The notes under the pieces are model-generated. The model saw nothing but the letters and a program-made list of their open reading frames with translations. It did no database searches and was not told the origin of the DNA. From the NCBI RefSeq assembly GCF_000956475.1, contig NZ_JYJB01000003.1, positions 109,100-173,099 on the forward strand: a DNA stretch of 64,000 nucleotides. Reading direction: 5' to 3'. The position numbers and the translations under genes are program-made. Numbering within the stretch: position 1 is the first letter of the stretch; every line of letters starts with the position of its first letter. Positions 9,730 to 18,520 of the stretch are shown here, piece by piece. This DNA is from Microbacterium hydrocarbonoxydans (lineage in GTDB: Bacteria > Actinomycetota > Actinomycetes > Actinomycetales > Microbacteriaceae).

Positions 9730-10450
9730 GGCAGACCAGCGTCTCCTCGACGCACATGATCTCGCGCTGAACGCGCTGCGCGAGATCACACCGGCGTCGA
9801 CAGTCGGCCCCGCGGCCGGATATCTCGTCGAAGACGACGGCTCCGTGTCTCTGCGCTTCGCGAACCGCCTCCCCGGCTATCCGGGCTGGTACTGGACCGT
9901 CACGGTGGCTCGCGTCGATGACGAGGAGCCCACCGTGCTCGAGGTGGAGCTGCTCCCCGGCGACGGTGCGCTGCTGGCACCCGAGTGGGTGCCGTGGGCC
10001 GAGCGTCTGGCCGAGTACCGCGCACATCAGGTGGAGCTCGCCGAGCAGGCGGCGGCAGCGGCGGCGGATGAGCTCGACGTGCTCGCGGCCGCCGAGGCTG
10101 AGGGCCTGGACGACGTGCTCGACGACGATGACGACGACGATGATGACGAGGACGTGCTCGACGGCGACGAGCCGCGCGCTCTGCACGCCGGTGATCTCGA
10201 CGGGGTCGACATCGATGAGCTCGACGACTCGGTCGTCCTCGACGACGAGTCGGACGATGATGACGATGACGAGTCGGACGATGATGACGATGACGAGTCT
10301 GACGAGGGCTTCGACGACGACGAGTCTGACGAGGGCTTCGACGACGACCTCGCCGATGACTCCGATGGCGATGGCGGCGCAGTCGACGATCAGCCCGTCG
10401 ACTCCGAATCAGAGGCCGCGGCCGAGACGGGCTCCGACGACGAGGAGTGA
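9713..10450 (+). CDS. DUF3027 family protein with very acidic tail
   Basis: This 245-residue protein has a globular DUF3027-like domain (about 1-110) with the conserved GYPGWYWTVTVAR and LAPEWVPWAERLAEY stretches. A long low-complexity tail rich in Asp, Glu and Ser follows, encoded by tandem repeats at 10244-10345. The family accompanies cold-shock genes in actinobacteria, but its function is unknown. An acidic tail often mimics nucleic acid or keeps a protein soluble; that is inference only. The start overlaps the csp stop region by 17 bases. Confidence 0.88.
   Translation: MTSTPEADQRLLDAHDLALNALREITPASTVGPAAGYLVEDDGSVSLRFANRLPGYPGWYWTVTVARVDDEEPTVLEVELLPGDGALLAPEWVPWAERLAEYRAHQVELAEQAAAAAADELDVLAAAEAEGLDDVLDDDDDDDDDEDVLDGDEPRALHAGDLDGVDIDELDDSVVLDDESDDDDDDESDDDDDDESDEGFDDDESDEGFDDDLADDSDGDGGAVDDQPVDSESEAAAETGSDDEE
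10244..10345 (+). repeat. In-gene tandem repeats encoding an Asp/Glu tail
   Basis: Two identical 24-bp units (10244-10267, 10268-10291) are followed by two identical 27-bp units (10292-10318, 10319-10345). All begin GACGAGTC and stay in frame. Units can change number without breaking the gene. Confidence 0.95.
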
Positions 10451-10535
10451 GCCCTCGTTCGTCAGGTGACAGCGAGCAGGCCCATCGCTGCGGCGTCCCG
10501 AGGCGCACGGAGGCGCCCCGGGATCCGCTCGTGGC

Positions 10536-11657
<1,122 letters not shown>

Positions 11658-11716
11658 CTATGTTGCGCGACCCGCGCCGTTTCGCCGCGTGACGCGCCGA
11701 CATCGTCGCAGGAATG

Positions 11717-11728
11717 TAGGCTTGCCTA
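11717..11728. promoter_or_regulatory. Iron-box-like palindrome upstream of the DtxR regulator
   Basis: TAGGC-TT-GCCTA lies 20 bases before the DtxR-family start codon. It resembles the core of actinobacterial DtxR/IdeR boxes (TTAGG...CCTAA) and suggests autoregulation. TAGGCT could also serve as a -10 element, so regulator binding would block transcription. Confidence 0.5.
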
Positions 11729-11747
11729 AGAAGACCCGGAGGGCCAG

Positions 11748-12449
11748 ATGACGGACTTGATCGACACCACGGAGATGTACCTCCGCACAATCCTCGAACT
11801 CGAGGAGGAGAACATCGTGCCGCTGCGCGCGCGCATCTCCGAGCGACTCGGACACTCGGGTCCGACGGTGTCGCAGACCGTGGGGCGGATGGAGCGCGAC
11901 GGCCTCGTCGTCGTGTCCGAAGATCGCACGCTCGAGCTCACCGACGCCGGTAGGCGCAAGGCGGTCGACGTGATGCGCAAGCACCGTCTCGCCGAGCGCC
12001 TGCTCTCCGATGTGATCGGCCTCGACTGGGCGTATGTGCACGAAGAGGCATGCCGCTGGGAGCACGTGATGAGCGAGCAGGTCGAACGACGGCTCGTGGA
12101 GCTCCTCGGCCACCCGACGGAGTCGCCCTACGGCAACCCGATCCCGGGTCTCGATCAGCTCGGCGATCTCCCCGTGCGCACCTTCGACGAAGGCGTCATC
12201 GGCCTCGTGCAGAAGCTGACCGCCGCGGGAGAGCCCATCGAGGGCACCGTGCGTCGTCTCGCCGAGCCTGCTCAGGTCGATCCCGAGCTGCTGGAGCAGC
12301 TGCGCGATGCGGGCGTGGTGCCCGGAGCGAAGGGCGACTACCGCTTCAACGAGGGCTATGTCCTGATCCAGATGGACGGCAAAGACGAGGGGCTCGAGCT
12401 CCCGGTTGAGCTCGCCTCGCACATCTTCCTCGTCGGCGAACCCGTCTGA
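11748..12449 (+). CDS. DtxR/IdeR-family metal-dependent regulator
   Basis: This 233-residue regulator has the winged helix-turn-helix (RISERLGHSGPTVSQTVGRMERDGLV), the metal-binding dimerization domain (HRLAERLLSDVIGLDW, HEEACRWEHVMSEQVE) and a C-terminal SH3-like domain. In this family Fe(II) or Mn(II) binding drives DNA binding and repression of metal uptake. Residues C and H in the EEACRWEH segment match the known metal ligands. The order ATG with GGAGGG upstream supports the start. A small palindrome upstream suggests self-regulation. Iron versus manganese cannot be settled here. Confidence 0.93.
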   Translation: MTDLIDTTEMYLRTILELEEENIVPLRARISERLGHSGPTVSQTVGRMERDGLVVVSEDRTLELTDAGRRKAVDVMRKHRLAERLLSDVIGLDWAYVHEEACRWEHVMSEQVERRLVELLGHPTESPYGNPIPGLDQLGDLPVRTFDEGVIGLVQKLTAAGEPIEGTVRRLAEPAQVDPELLEQLRDAGVVPGAKGDYRFNEGYVLIQMDGKDEGLELPVELASHIFLVGEPV

Positions 12450-12527
12450 CGCCCGATCGCGGCTCGCACCCCGAACCTGCTCCCCGGGGATTAACAGCTT
12501 TACAGGGTGACACGATCGTTATCTTCC

Positions 12528-12672
12528 GGTAACCTCGGACAGGTCGCCAGCGAAGAAGCCCGCTGGTGGTTACCCGCGATGGTCGCCTTTCAGGCTCGTC
12601 GTCTTCGCGGTGAAATCGCACAAAGTACCCCGAGTTACATACGTGCCACGAGAAGCAGAGTGCCGACGAGCC
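12528..12672 (+). promoter_or_regulatory. Structured 5' leader of the M23 peptidase gene
   Basis: The 261 bases before the peptidase start hold nested inverted repeats: GGTAACC (12528-12534) with GGTTACC (12568-12574), CCAGCG (12547-12552) with CGCTGG (12561-12566), and GGCTCGTCG (12593-12601) with CGACGAGCC (12664-12672). A leader with this much pairing could control peptidase expression. I could not match it to a riboswitch class with confidence. Confidence 0.45.
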
Positions 12673-12710
12673 AGCGCTACCCGAGCGTGCAGGCCCTGGA
12701 GGACATAGTT

Positions 12711-13520
12711 TTGGCCGCAGACATCGAACCGCCCGCGAAGACAACCGAAGACCGCGCACTCGCCCGTCGCACGGGTGCAGCCAAGCCGGCACGCAACGTC
12801 ATGAAGCCGCTCCGTTCGGTCGCGATCTTCGGCGCAGTGGGTGCTCTCGTCGCCGCCATCGCGCTTCCCGCTTACGCCTCGTCGAAGCCTGCAGAAGAGG
12901 CGACGACCCTGCAGCAGCTCGCCGCGGTCGATGCTCAGTCGCTCATCGTCGCATCCGAGGCGACCGCCGCCCCGCTCGTGCATGGCGCCTTCACGGCGAC
13001 CACCCCCGAAGAGATCGAGAAGAAGAAGGCCGAAGAGGCCGCCGCAGCTCGTGCAGCGGCCGCGGCATCCACCGCCTCGTCCTCGGGCTTCGATATCAGC
13101 AAGTACGCTCTCGTCTCGCCCGGTTCCGGTGAGGTGCGCTATCCGCTCCCGCAGGGCTCTTACAACGTGAGCCGCACCCTCGGCAGCGGTCACAACGGCG
13201 CCGACATGGTCTGCCCGGCGCTGACCCCGATCTACGCGGCTGCGGCCGGCGTGGTCCGCGTCTCCTCCGAGAGCTACTACGGCTACGGCGTCGGCGTCGT
13301 GATCGACAGTGTCGTGGGCGGTCAGCGCGTCTCGACCACCTACGGCCACATGACCTACGGCACTCGCCAGGTCGAGGTGGGCCAGACGGTCGAGGCGGGG
13401 CAGCTCATCGGGCTCGTCGGCAGCACGGGGCACTCGACCGCCAACCACCTCCACTTCGAGGTGAAGATCAACGGCACCCTGGTCGAGCCGATCGGCTGGC
13501 TCGCCGCCAACGCCGGCTGA
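12711..13520 (+). CDS. Secreted/anchored M23-family peptidase
   Basis: This 269-residue protein has a cytoplasmic basic N-terminus, one hydrophobic segment (SVAIFGAVGALVAAIALPAYA), a short Ala/Glu/Lys-rich coiled region and a C-terminal LytM/M23 domain. The zinc-binding signature is visible as HNGADMVC, HMTYG and HLHFEV. Such enzymes cut peptidoglycan cross-bridges outside the cell. The TTG at 12711 is preferred: a GGAGG site at 12698-12702 precedes it, while the open frame upstream to 12507 runs through structured leader sequence. The final residues match complete M23 domains. Confidence 0.88.
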   Translation: MAADIEPPAKTTEDRALARRTGAAKPARNVMKPLRSVAIFGAVGALVAAIALPAYASSKPAEEATTLQQLAAVDAQSLIVASEATAAPLVHGAFTATTPEEIEKKKAEEAAAARAAAAASTASSSGFDISKYALVSPGSGEVRYPLPQGSYNVSRTLGSGHNGADMVCPALTPIYAAAAGVVRVSSESYYGYGVGVVIDSVVGGQRVSTTYGHMTYGTRQVEVGQTVEAGQLIGLVGSTGHSTANHLHFEVKINGTLVEPIGWLAANAG

Positions 13521-13600
13521 TAGCCGTCATCCGTCATTGACACGCCTTCGGGCGTTCACTCGGAGTTTCGCCCAGTCCTCAGGGGAATGGGTTAGCCTGT

Positions 13601-13756
13601 TCCCGTTGTCGCACTGACGGGAGAGGCTGATGGAACAGATACCGAGCATCCGCACCATGGATGCCCTCGGTCGTCACGTCCTTCAGCATCGGCCGCAGGG
13701 ACGCCACGGTGCTGCCGTGCGCAGAAGGCGCTGTCTGTAAAGACAGCGCCTTTTTT
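13601..13756 (+). ncRNA. Candidate small RNA or leader-peptide transcript
   Basis: The 323-base gap 13521-13843 holds a short unit ending in a strong terminator. Inside it a 36-codon reading frame (13630-13740, start MEQIPSIRTMDALG) has a GGGAGAGG site before it, and its TAA lies exactly in the terminator loop. The frame uses rare codons (ATA, AGA, AGG) and has weaker third-position GC than its neighbours, so a non-coding RNA or attenuator leader fits better than a normal protein. The rest of the gap shows only a small ACGCC-TTCG-GGCGT hairpin at 13542-13555. Confidence 0.4.
13725..13756 (+). terminator. Strong Rho-independent terminator
   Basis: A perfect 12-bp stem (13725-13736 with 13741-13752) has a GTAA loop and ends in a run of six T (13751-13756). 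It stands about 90 bases before the HNH gene. Confidence 0.9.
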
Positions 13757-13843
13757 CGTCCCCGCGTCCGCTCTGCCGGCTGCGCGGCCTCGTGTGAGTC
13801 GAGAGTGCCGGGAAGCCGTCCCGGCGGATCGAGAGGATGACGA

Positions 13844-14341
13844 ATGCGCACACTGGTCCTGAACGCCGGATACGAACCGCTCGCGATCGTGTCTTTCAAG
13901 AGAGCCCTGGTCCTGGTCATGAATGACAAGGCGACGGTGATCGAGCGGGTCGAAGACGATCCCGTCTGGGGAAGCCATGGCGTCTACGACCGGCCCGCGG
14001 TGATCATCCTCTCCAGATACGTGCGAGTCCCGCTCAGCCGGCGGGTCCCTGTCACCAGGCGCGGGGTGCTGCGCCGCGACAACCACCGTTGCGGCTACTG
14101 CGGCAAGGCGGCCTCGACGATCGACCATGTGCTGCCGCGATCGCGCGGGGGAGCGGACTCCTGGGAGAACCTGGTCGCCTGCTGCCTGCGCTGCAACAAC
14201 ATCAAGAGCAATCGCACCCCGCAGGAGATGCACTGGGAGCTGCGGTTCACGCCGCGCCCCCCGCACGGGACGTCGTGGACGGTGCGGGGGAGCGAGCGCA
14301 GCGATCCGCGGTGGGAGCCGTATCTCGCTCTCGCGGCGTGA
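13844..14341 (+). CDS. HNH endonuclease family protein
   Basis: This 165-residue protein has an N-terminal domain beginning MRTLVLNAGYEPL and a C-terminal HNH nuclease domain. Zinc-binding CGYCG and CLRC pairs flank the catalytic core TIDHVLPRSRGGADSWENLV. This type is a widespread chromosomal actinobacterial HNH protein of unsettled role, possibly in DNA repair; it is not obviously part of a mobile element here. A GAGAGGATG stretch precedes the ATG. The upstream terminator suggests it is transcribed on its own or by read-through. Confidence 0.88.
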   Translation: MRTLVLNAGYEPLAIVSFKRALVLVMNDKATVIERVEDDPVWGSHGVYDRPAVIILSRYVRVPLSRRVPVTRRGVLRRDNHRCGYCGKAASTIDHVLPRSRGGADSWENLVACCLRCNNIKSNRTPQEMHWELRFTPRPPHGTSWTVRGSERSDPRWEPYLALAA

Positions 14342-14350
14342 GCCGAATTC

Positions 14351-14833
14351 TCAGCGCAGGGCGATGTCGAGTACCAGCTTCAAGACGATTCCGATCGCGC
14401 CCAGCACGATGCCGCCGATCGCCATGCCCGTGTACGCGCTGTTGAATCCGGCACCCGAGTTCTTTGCCGCGTTGTTCATGCGGATGGCTGTCACGCCCGT
14501 GCCGATGCCCACGATTCCGGCGATGTAGGGGATCAGGAAGATCGAGACGATCCCGGCGACGAGCGAGATGATGCTGGACGTCTTCGCCGAGTTCTTCGCC
14601 GCGGGAGGCGTCGACTGCGGGCCGGCCACCGGCGCGCCGGGGTACGCAGCGCCCGGGTACTGCGGCGGCTGCGCCGCGGGCGGCTGAACTCCTGGAGTCA
14701 GCGGCGGCTGCGCGGCCGGCGGCTGGTATGCGGGCGGCGCATCCTGCGGCGCCGGTACGGGTGGCATGACGGGTTCGCCGGCAGGCGGCGGGGCGTAGGG
14801 GTTGTGGTCTTCCGGCCTCGACGGATCAGTCAT
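14351..14833 (-). CDS. DUF4190-type membrane protein with proline-rich N-terminus
   Basis: This 160-residue protein has a Pro/Ala/Gln-rich N-terminal half with repeats such as AAQPP and AYPGAPV, followed by two hydrophobic segments (IISLVAGIVSIFLIPYIAGI and MAIGGIVLGAIGIVLKLVLD). That layout matches small DUF4190 membrane proteins of actinobacteria. AGGAGG precedes ATG 14833. It is convergent with the HNH gene and stands alone. Function unknown. Confidence 0.82.
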   Translation of the reverse strand: MTDPSRPEDHNPYAPPPAGEPVMPPVPAPQDAPPAYQPPAAQPPLTPGVQPPAAQPPQYPGAAYPGAPVAGPQSTPPAAKNSAKTSSIISLVAGIVSIFLIPYIAGIVGIGTGVTAIRMNNAAKNSGAGFNSAYTGMAIGGIVLGAIGIVLKLVLDIALR

Positions 14834-14957
14834 CGTCGTCCTCCTGGTCATCGTCGGAACAGCGGATGCCGCCGACGAACCCGAAGATACCGGATGCTGC
14901 GGAGCGAGCCCAGGGTGGCCGCGGAACGTCGTCGGGATTCCTCTAAGCTTGTCGCAG

Positions 14958-15031
14958 GCCCTCGTAGCTCAGCAGGATAGAGCAGCCCTCTCCTAAAGGG
15001 CAGGTCGCAGGTTCGAATCCTGTCGAGGGCA
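14958..15031 (+). tRNA. tRNA-Arg (anticodon CCT)
   Basis: The sequence folds into a complete cloverleaf: acceptor GCCCTCG with CGAGGGC, D-stem GCTC with GAGC, anticodon stem GCCCT with AGGGC, and T-stem GCAGG with CCTGT closing the TTCGAAT loop. Anticodon CCT (14992-14994) reads AGG arginine codons. CCA is not encoded. Confidence 0.97.
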
Positions 15032-15032
15032 C

Positions 15033-15079
15033 GACGTCCCGGTTGGGGGCCGCCGAAGGCCGCCCCCAACCGGGACGTC
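15033..15079 (+). terminator. Large hairpin directly after tRNA-Arg
   Basis: Perfect 18-bp arms (15033-15050 with 15062-15079) around an 11-base loop start two bases after the tRNA. It may end the tRNA transcript, though no T-run follows. Confidence 0.6.
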
Positions 15080-15191
15080 TAGTCTCCCTCGACAGCGGGG
15101 CCCCATCGGCCGGAGGCTCCGCACGCCGCCCTCTGCTCCCACCGTTCCCCGCCTCGCGATCAAGCGGCGTGTGGAGTGGCCGATGGCGACG

Positions 15192-15227
15192 CGAGGGCAC
15201 GACGTCCCAGTGGGGGCCGCCGAAGGC
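15192..15227 (+). repeat. Second copy of the tRNA-Arg 3' end and half hairpin
   Basis: Bases 15192-15208 are identical to 15024-15040 (the last 7-bp acceptor strand, the discriminator and the following bases). The match continues imperfectly to the GGGGGCCGCCGAAGGC of the hairpin. The two copies are 168 bp apart, like attachment-site repeats left by a lost element. The remaining bases 15080-15245 hold no gene that I can support. Confidence 0.7.
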
Positions 15228-15245
15228 GCCCCTGCTCTCACCCCT

Positions 15246-17003
15246 CTAAGCGCCCGCCCGCCCACTCGCGCCCATCACCGCCGCGAAGCTCGCCTCCAGC
15301 ACCGACCGCGCCCGCCCCGCGGCCCATCGCACGTCGGCCCCGCGCCGGTACTCCACCAGCGAGAGCGCGTCGCTGTCGGCGCCGGTGCCGACACTCGTCT
15401 GGTGCAGCGAGAGCACCTCGATCCCGATCCCTGCGGCCTCGAGCGCCGACACCAGGCTCTCGACGGGGCCGACCGCTGAGGTCCGGTGCGAGCGTTCTTC
15501 GCCGCCGATCCGCAGCGCGATCTCCGTCTGCTCGCCATCGAGGCGGTAGCGCACGAGCTCGGGCTCCGAAGGCTCGCGCAGCAGATAGCTCGCCTCGAAC
15601 AGCGTCCACAGCTCGCCGGCCGTCAGCTCGTCGCCGACGGCATCCGCGTGCTCCTGTACCCGATGGGCGAAGTCGATCTGCAGTCGTCGGGGCAGCTCGA
15701 CACCGAACTCGGTCTCGAGAAGGTAGGCGATCCCGCCTTTGCCCGACTGCGAGTTCACGCGGATGACCGCCTCATAGCCGCGCCCGAGATCCGCGGGGTC
15801 GATCGGCAGGTACGGCACTCGCCAGGCCAGATCGCGTTCGTCCACGCCCTCGGCCGCTGCGCGTGCCCTGTGCTCGGCGAAGCCCTTGCGGATCGCATCC
15901 TGGTGGGTGCCGCTGAAGGCGGTGTGCACGAGGTCGCCGACGTAGGGGTGCCGCGGATGCACCTCGATGCCGTTGCAGAACTCGACGGTGCGGCGGATCT
16001 CGTCGATGTCCGAGAAGTCGATCATGGGATCGATGCCCTGCGCATGCAGATTGAGAGCCAGGGTCGCGATGTCGACGTTGCCGGTGCGCTCGCCGTTTCC
16101 GAAGATGCAGCCCTCGACGCGCTGCGCTCCCGCCAGCACCGCCAATTCGGCACACGCGATGCCGGTGCCGCGGTCGTTGTGCGGATGCACGGACAGGATC
16201 ACGCCGTCGCGGCGGGCCAGGTTGCGGTGCATGTACTCGATCTGATCGGCGTAGACGTTGGGCGTCGCGATCTCGACCGTGGCGGGCAGGTTCAGGATGA
16301 CGGGGCGGGCGGGCTCCGCATCCCACAGCTCGGTCATCGCATCGCAGACGTCGAGCGCGTAGTCGGGTTCGGTGAGGTTGAAGACCTCGGGCGAGAACTC
16401 GAAGCGCACGTTCGGTCTGTCGCCGGCCAGGGCGAGTACGTCCTGACCCGCGGTGACGATCAGCTCCTTCAGCTCCTGCCTCGTGCGGCCGAGCACGACG
16501 TCCCGCCACGTCGGCGCGGTCGCGGTGTACACGTGGATGACGACGGGATTGCGGATGCCCTCGATCGAGGCGACCGTGCGTTCGATGAGGTCACGCCGCG
16601 CAGCCGTGAACACGACGATCGTCACATCTTCCGGGGCGAGGTCGCCCCGGGCGATGAGGCGGACGAAATCGAAGTCTGTCTGCGATGCGGAGGGATACCC
16701 GACCTCGATCTCCTTGTATCCCATCGCGATCATGAGCTCGAAGAAGCGTCGCTTCCTGGCGGGATCCATCGGCTCCGCGAGCGCCTGGTTCCCGTCTCGG
16801 AGGTCGACCGGCACCCACAGGGGCGCTTGCGTCAGACGGCGCGAGGGCCAGAGGCGGTCGGTGAGGGGGAGCGGCACGCGTTCGTGGGCGGAGAGGTAGC
16901 GGTGCGAGGGCATCTGCGAGCCGCGCTGACGGTTCCAGGGAGCGGCGTCGGCGGGTACGGGGCCCGAGGGTGTGGAGAGCGTGGGGAAAGTGCGGGAGGT
17001 CAT
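15246..17003 (-). CDS. leuA: 2-isopropylmalate synthase
   Basis: This 585-residue enzyme condenses acetyl-CoA with 2-oxoisovalerate in the first committed step of leucine synthesis. The catalytic TIM barrel has the DLRDGNQAL motif and the metal-binding [14 protein letters not shown], and a C-terminal LeuA regulatory domain binds leucine. It is the long actinobacterial form, opening with [19 protein letters not shown] 17003 is preferred over a TTG at 17033. It is divergent from a GntR regulator; direct GACAAGTT repeats at 17029-17044 lie between them. Confidence 0.96.
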   Translation of the reverse strand: MTSRTFPTLSTPSGPVPADAAPWNRQRGSQMPSHRYLSAHERVPLPLTDRLWPSRRLTQAPLWVPVDLRDGNQALAEPMDPARKRRFFELMIAMGYKEIEVGYPSASQTDFDFVRLIARGDLAPEDVTIVVFTAARRDLIERTVASIEGIRNPVVIHVYTATAPTWRDVVLGRTRQELKELIVTAGQDVLALAGDRPNVRFEFSPEVFNLTEPDYALDVCDAMTELWDAEPARPVILNLPATVEIATPNVYADQIEYMHRNLARRDGVILSVHPHNDRGTGIACAELAVLAGAQRVEGCIFGNGERTGNVDIATLALNLHAQGIDPMIDFSDIDEIRRTVEFCNGIEVHPRHPYVGDLVHTAFSGTHQDAIRKGFAEHRARAAAEGVDERDLAWRVPYLPIDPADLGRGYEAVIRVNSQSGKGGIAYLLETEFGVELPRRLQIDFAHRVQEHADAVGDELTAGELWTLFEASYLLREPSEPELVRYRLDGEQTEIALRIGGEERSHRTSAVGPVESLVSALEAAGIGIEVLSLHQTSVGTGADSDALSLVEYRRGADVRWAAGRARSVLEASFAAVMGASGRAGA

Positions 17004-17028
17004 GCCTGAAGAAGGTAGCAACTCCTCA

Positions 17029-17044
17029 GACAAGTTGACAAGTT
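17029..17044. promoter_or_regulatory. Direct repeat in the leuA/GntR intergenic region
   Basis: Two adjacent GACAAGTT copies (17029-17036, 17037-17044) end at the TATACT -10 hexamer (17044-17049) of the GntR gene, whose ATG follows 7 bases later. A regulator bound here would block the leaderless GntR promoter and possibly the leuA promoter. Confidence 0.5.
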
Positions 17045-17055
17045 ATACTCGATTC

Positions 17056-17724
17056 ATGGCACAGATCCAGCGCACTCCGCTCGCCGATCAGGCGGCAGAG
17101 CTGCTTCTCCGCCGCATCCGCGCGGGAGAGTGGCAGCTCGGCCAGAAACTGCCAGGAGAGACGACCCTCGCCCCGCAGCTCGGGGTGGGGCGGTCGACCG
17201 TACGCGAGGCGATCCGGCAGCTGGCCGGGCGCGGGGTGCTCGCGACCCGCCAGGGTGCCGGCGTCTTCGTGACGGCCCTGGATGCACCGGAGGACTGGGA
17301 TGCCGTGCTCCGCCGTGCCGACATCGTCAGCGTGATCGAGGCGCGCATCGCGATCGAATCCGAGGCCGCTTCTCTTGCGGCAGAGCGCCGCACAGCTGCC
17401 GATGTGCGGGCCATCCGCCGCGCACTGGAGCATCGCCGCGCCGCCGTGTCGACGATCGAAGACCACGTCGACGCCGATACCGCGTTCCACCGCACGATCG
17501 TCGCGGCCGCCCACAATCCGATCCTGCTCGACCTCTTCGACGGCCTGACCCCTCGCCTGCGGCAGACGATGGTCGAGATGCTCCGCATCCGTGCGAGCTT
17601 CGGCGGGGCGGAGGACCACGGGCGCCATGTGCGCCTCACGGACACGATCGTCGGGCATGACGCGGAGGCTGCGGCGGCGGAGAGCCGCAGCCATCTGCGG
17701 GAGCTCAAGGCGGCGCTCGCGTGA
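17056..17724 (+). CDS. GntR-family (FadR/FCD type) regulator
   Basis: This 222-residue regulator has an N-terminal GntR winged helix (LLLRRIRAGEWQLGQKLPGE, VGRSTVREAIRQLAGRGVL) and a helical FCD domain with the conserved DTAFHRTIVAAAHNPIL and the final His region (EDHGRHVRLTDTIVGHD), which binds small organic acids in relatives. ATG 17056 is leaderless behind TATACT. Its stop overlaps the GTG of the ABC ATPase gene by 4 bases, so they are co-translated. Targets could include itself, the ATPase and leuA. Confidence 0.9.
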   Translation: MAQIQRTPLADQAAELLLRRIRAGEWQLGQKLPGETTLAPQLGVGRSTVREAIRQLAGRGVLATRQGAGVFVTALDAPEDWDAVLRRADIVSVIEARIAIESEAASLAAERRTAADVRAIRRALEHRRAAVSTIEDHVDADTAFHRTIVAAAHNPILLDLFDGLTPRLRQTMVEMLRIRASFGGAEDHGRHVRLTDTIVGHDAEAAAAESRSHLRELKAALA

Positions 17725-18518
17725 GCGTCGACCTGCTGCGGCTCGACGAGGTCACCTTCCGGCGGAGCGGCAACGAGATCCTCCACGGCATCGACCTGCG
17801 GGTCGCGCGGGGCGAGCACTGGGCGCTCCTCGGCCCGAACGGCGCCGGCAAGAGCACGATCCTGGGCTTCTGCGGCGCACAGACCCACCCCACCTCGGGA
17901 ACCGTCGACGTCCTGGGCGAGAGGCTGGGGCGGGTCGACCTCCAGGAACTGCGCCGTCACATCGGGCACGTGAACCCTCGGCATCCGATCCGCTCGGATC
18001 TCACCGTGCTCGACGTCGTTCTCACGGGATTCACCGGCACGATAGAGCGGATGCTGCGCTGGGAGCCGAGCGAGCAGCAGCGTCTCAGAGCTGCGGCACT
18101 GGTCGCCCTGGTGGGCCTCGCCGATCGCGACGATGCGCGCTGGCCGACGATGTCGCAGGGCGAGCGCGGACGATCGCTCATCGCCAGGGCGCTCGCCCCC
18201 TCCCCGGCGCTGTTGCTGCTCGACGAGCCCACGACGGGTCTCGACGTCGCCGCGCGCGAGCAGCTGCTCGAGACGATCGATGACCTCTCCCGGAACGAGC
18301 CGGAGCTCGCGTCGGTGCTCGTGACCCATCATCTCGAGGAGCTGCCCGAGAGCACGACCCACGCCATGATCATCTCCGAAGGCGCAGTGGTCGCGGCGGG
18401 AGAGGTCTCAGACGTCGTCACCTCGGAGACCATCAGCGAGGCCTTCCGGCATCCGATCGATGTGGCGCGCGAAGCGGGGCGCTGGAGCGCGAGGGCGCGA
18501 CGGCGGCTCGCTGTCTGA
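17721..18518 (+). CDS. Orphan ABC transporter ATP-binding protein
   Basis: This 265-residue ABC ATPase has Walker A GPNGAGKST, a signature of the MSQGE type (TMSQGERGRSLIARAL) in place of LSGGQ, Walker B LLLLDEPTTGLD and the switch His in VLVTHHLEELP. It resembles the YlmA/ModF-like soluble ATPases. No permease or binding protein is nearby, so it may serve a distant transporter or act outside transport. Start GTG overlaps the GntR stop. It ends 3 bases before the convergent MMPL gene. Confidence 0.88.
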   Translation: MSVDLLRLDEVTFRRSGNEILHGIDLRVARGEHWALLGPNGAGKSTILGFCGAQTHPTSGTVDVLGERLGRVDLQELRRHIGHVNPRHPIRSDLTVLDVVLTGFTGTIERMLRWEPSEQQRLRAAALVALVGLADRDDARWPTMSQGERGRSLIARALAPSPALLLLDEPTTGLDVAAREQLLETIDDLSRNEPELASVLVTHHLEELPESTTHAMIISEGAVVAAGEVSDVVTSETISEAFRHPIDVAREAGRWSARARRRLAV

Positions 18519-18520
18519 GC

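Noticed and set aside
12480..12710. c-di-AMP (ydaO) riboswitch before the M23 peptidase
   Set aside because: GGGTGA and TACCCGAG recall parts of the consensus, but the order and the GGGUGAAUC and CCGUCAGCUAACC blocks are missing.
14958..15031. tRNA-Arg as attachment site of the prophage in this window
   Set aside because: The prophage integrase lies 29 kb away next to nrdF; the tRNA repeats concern another, lost event.
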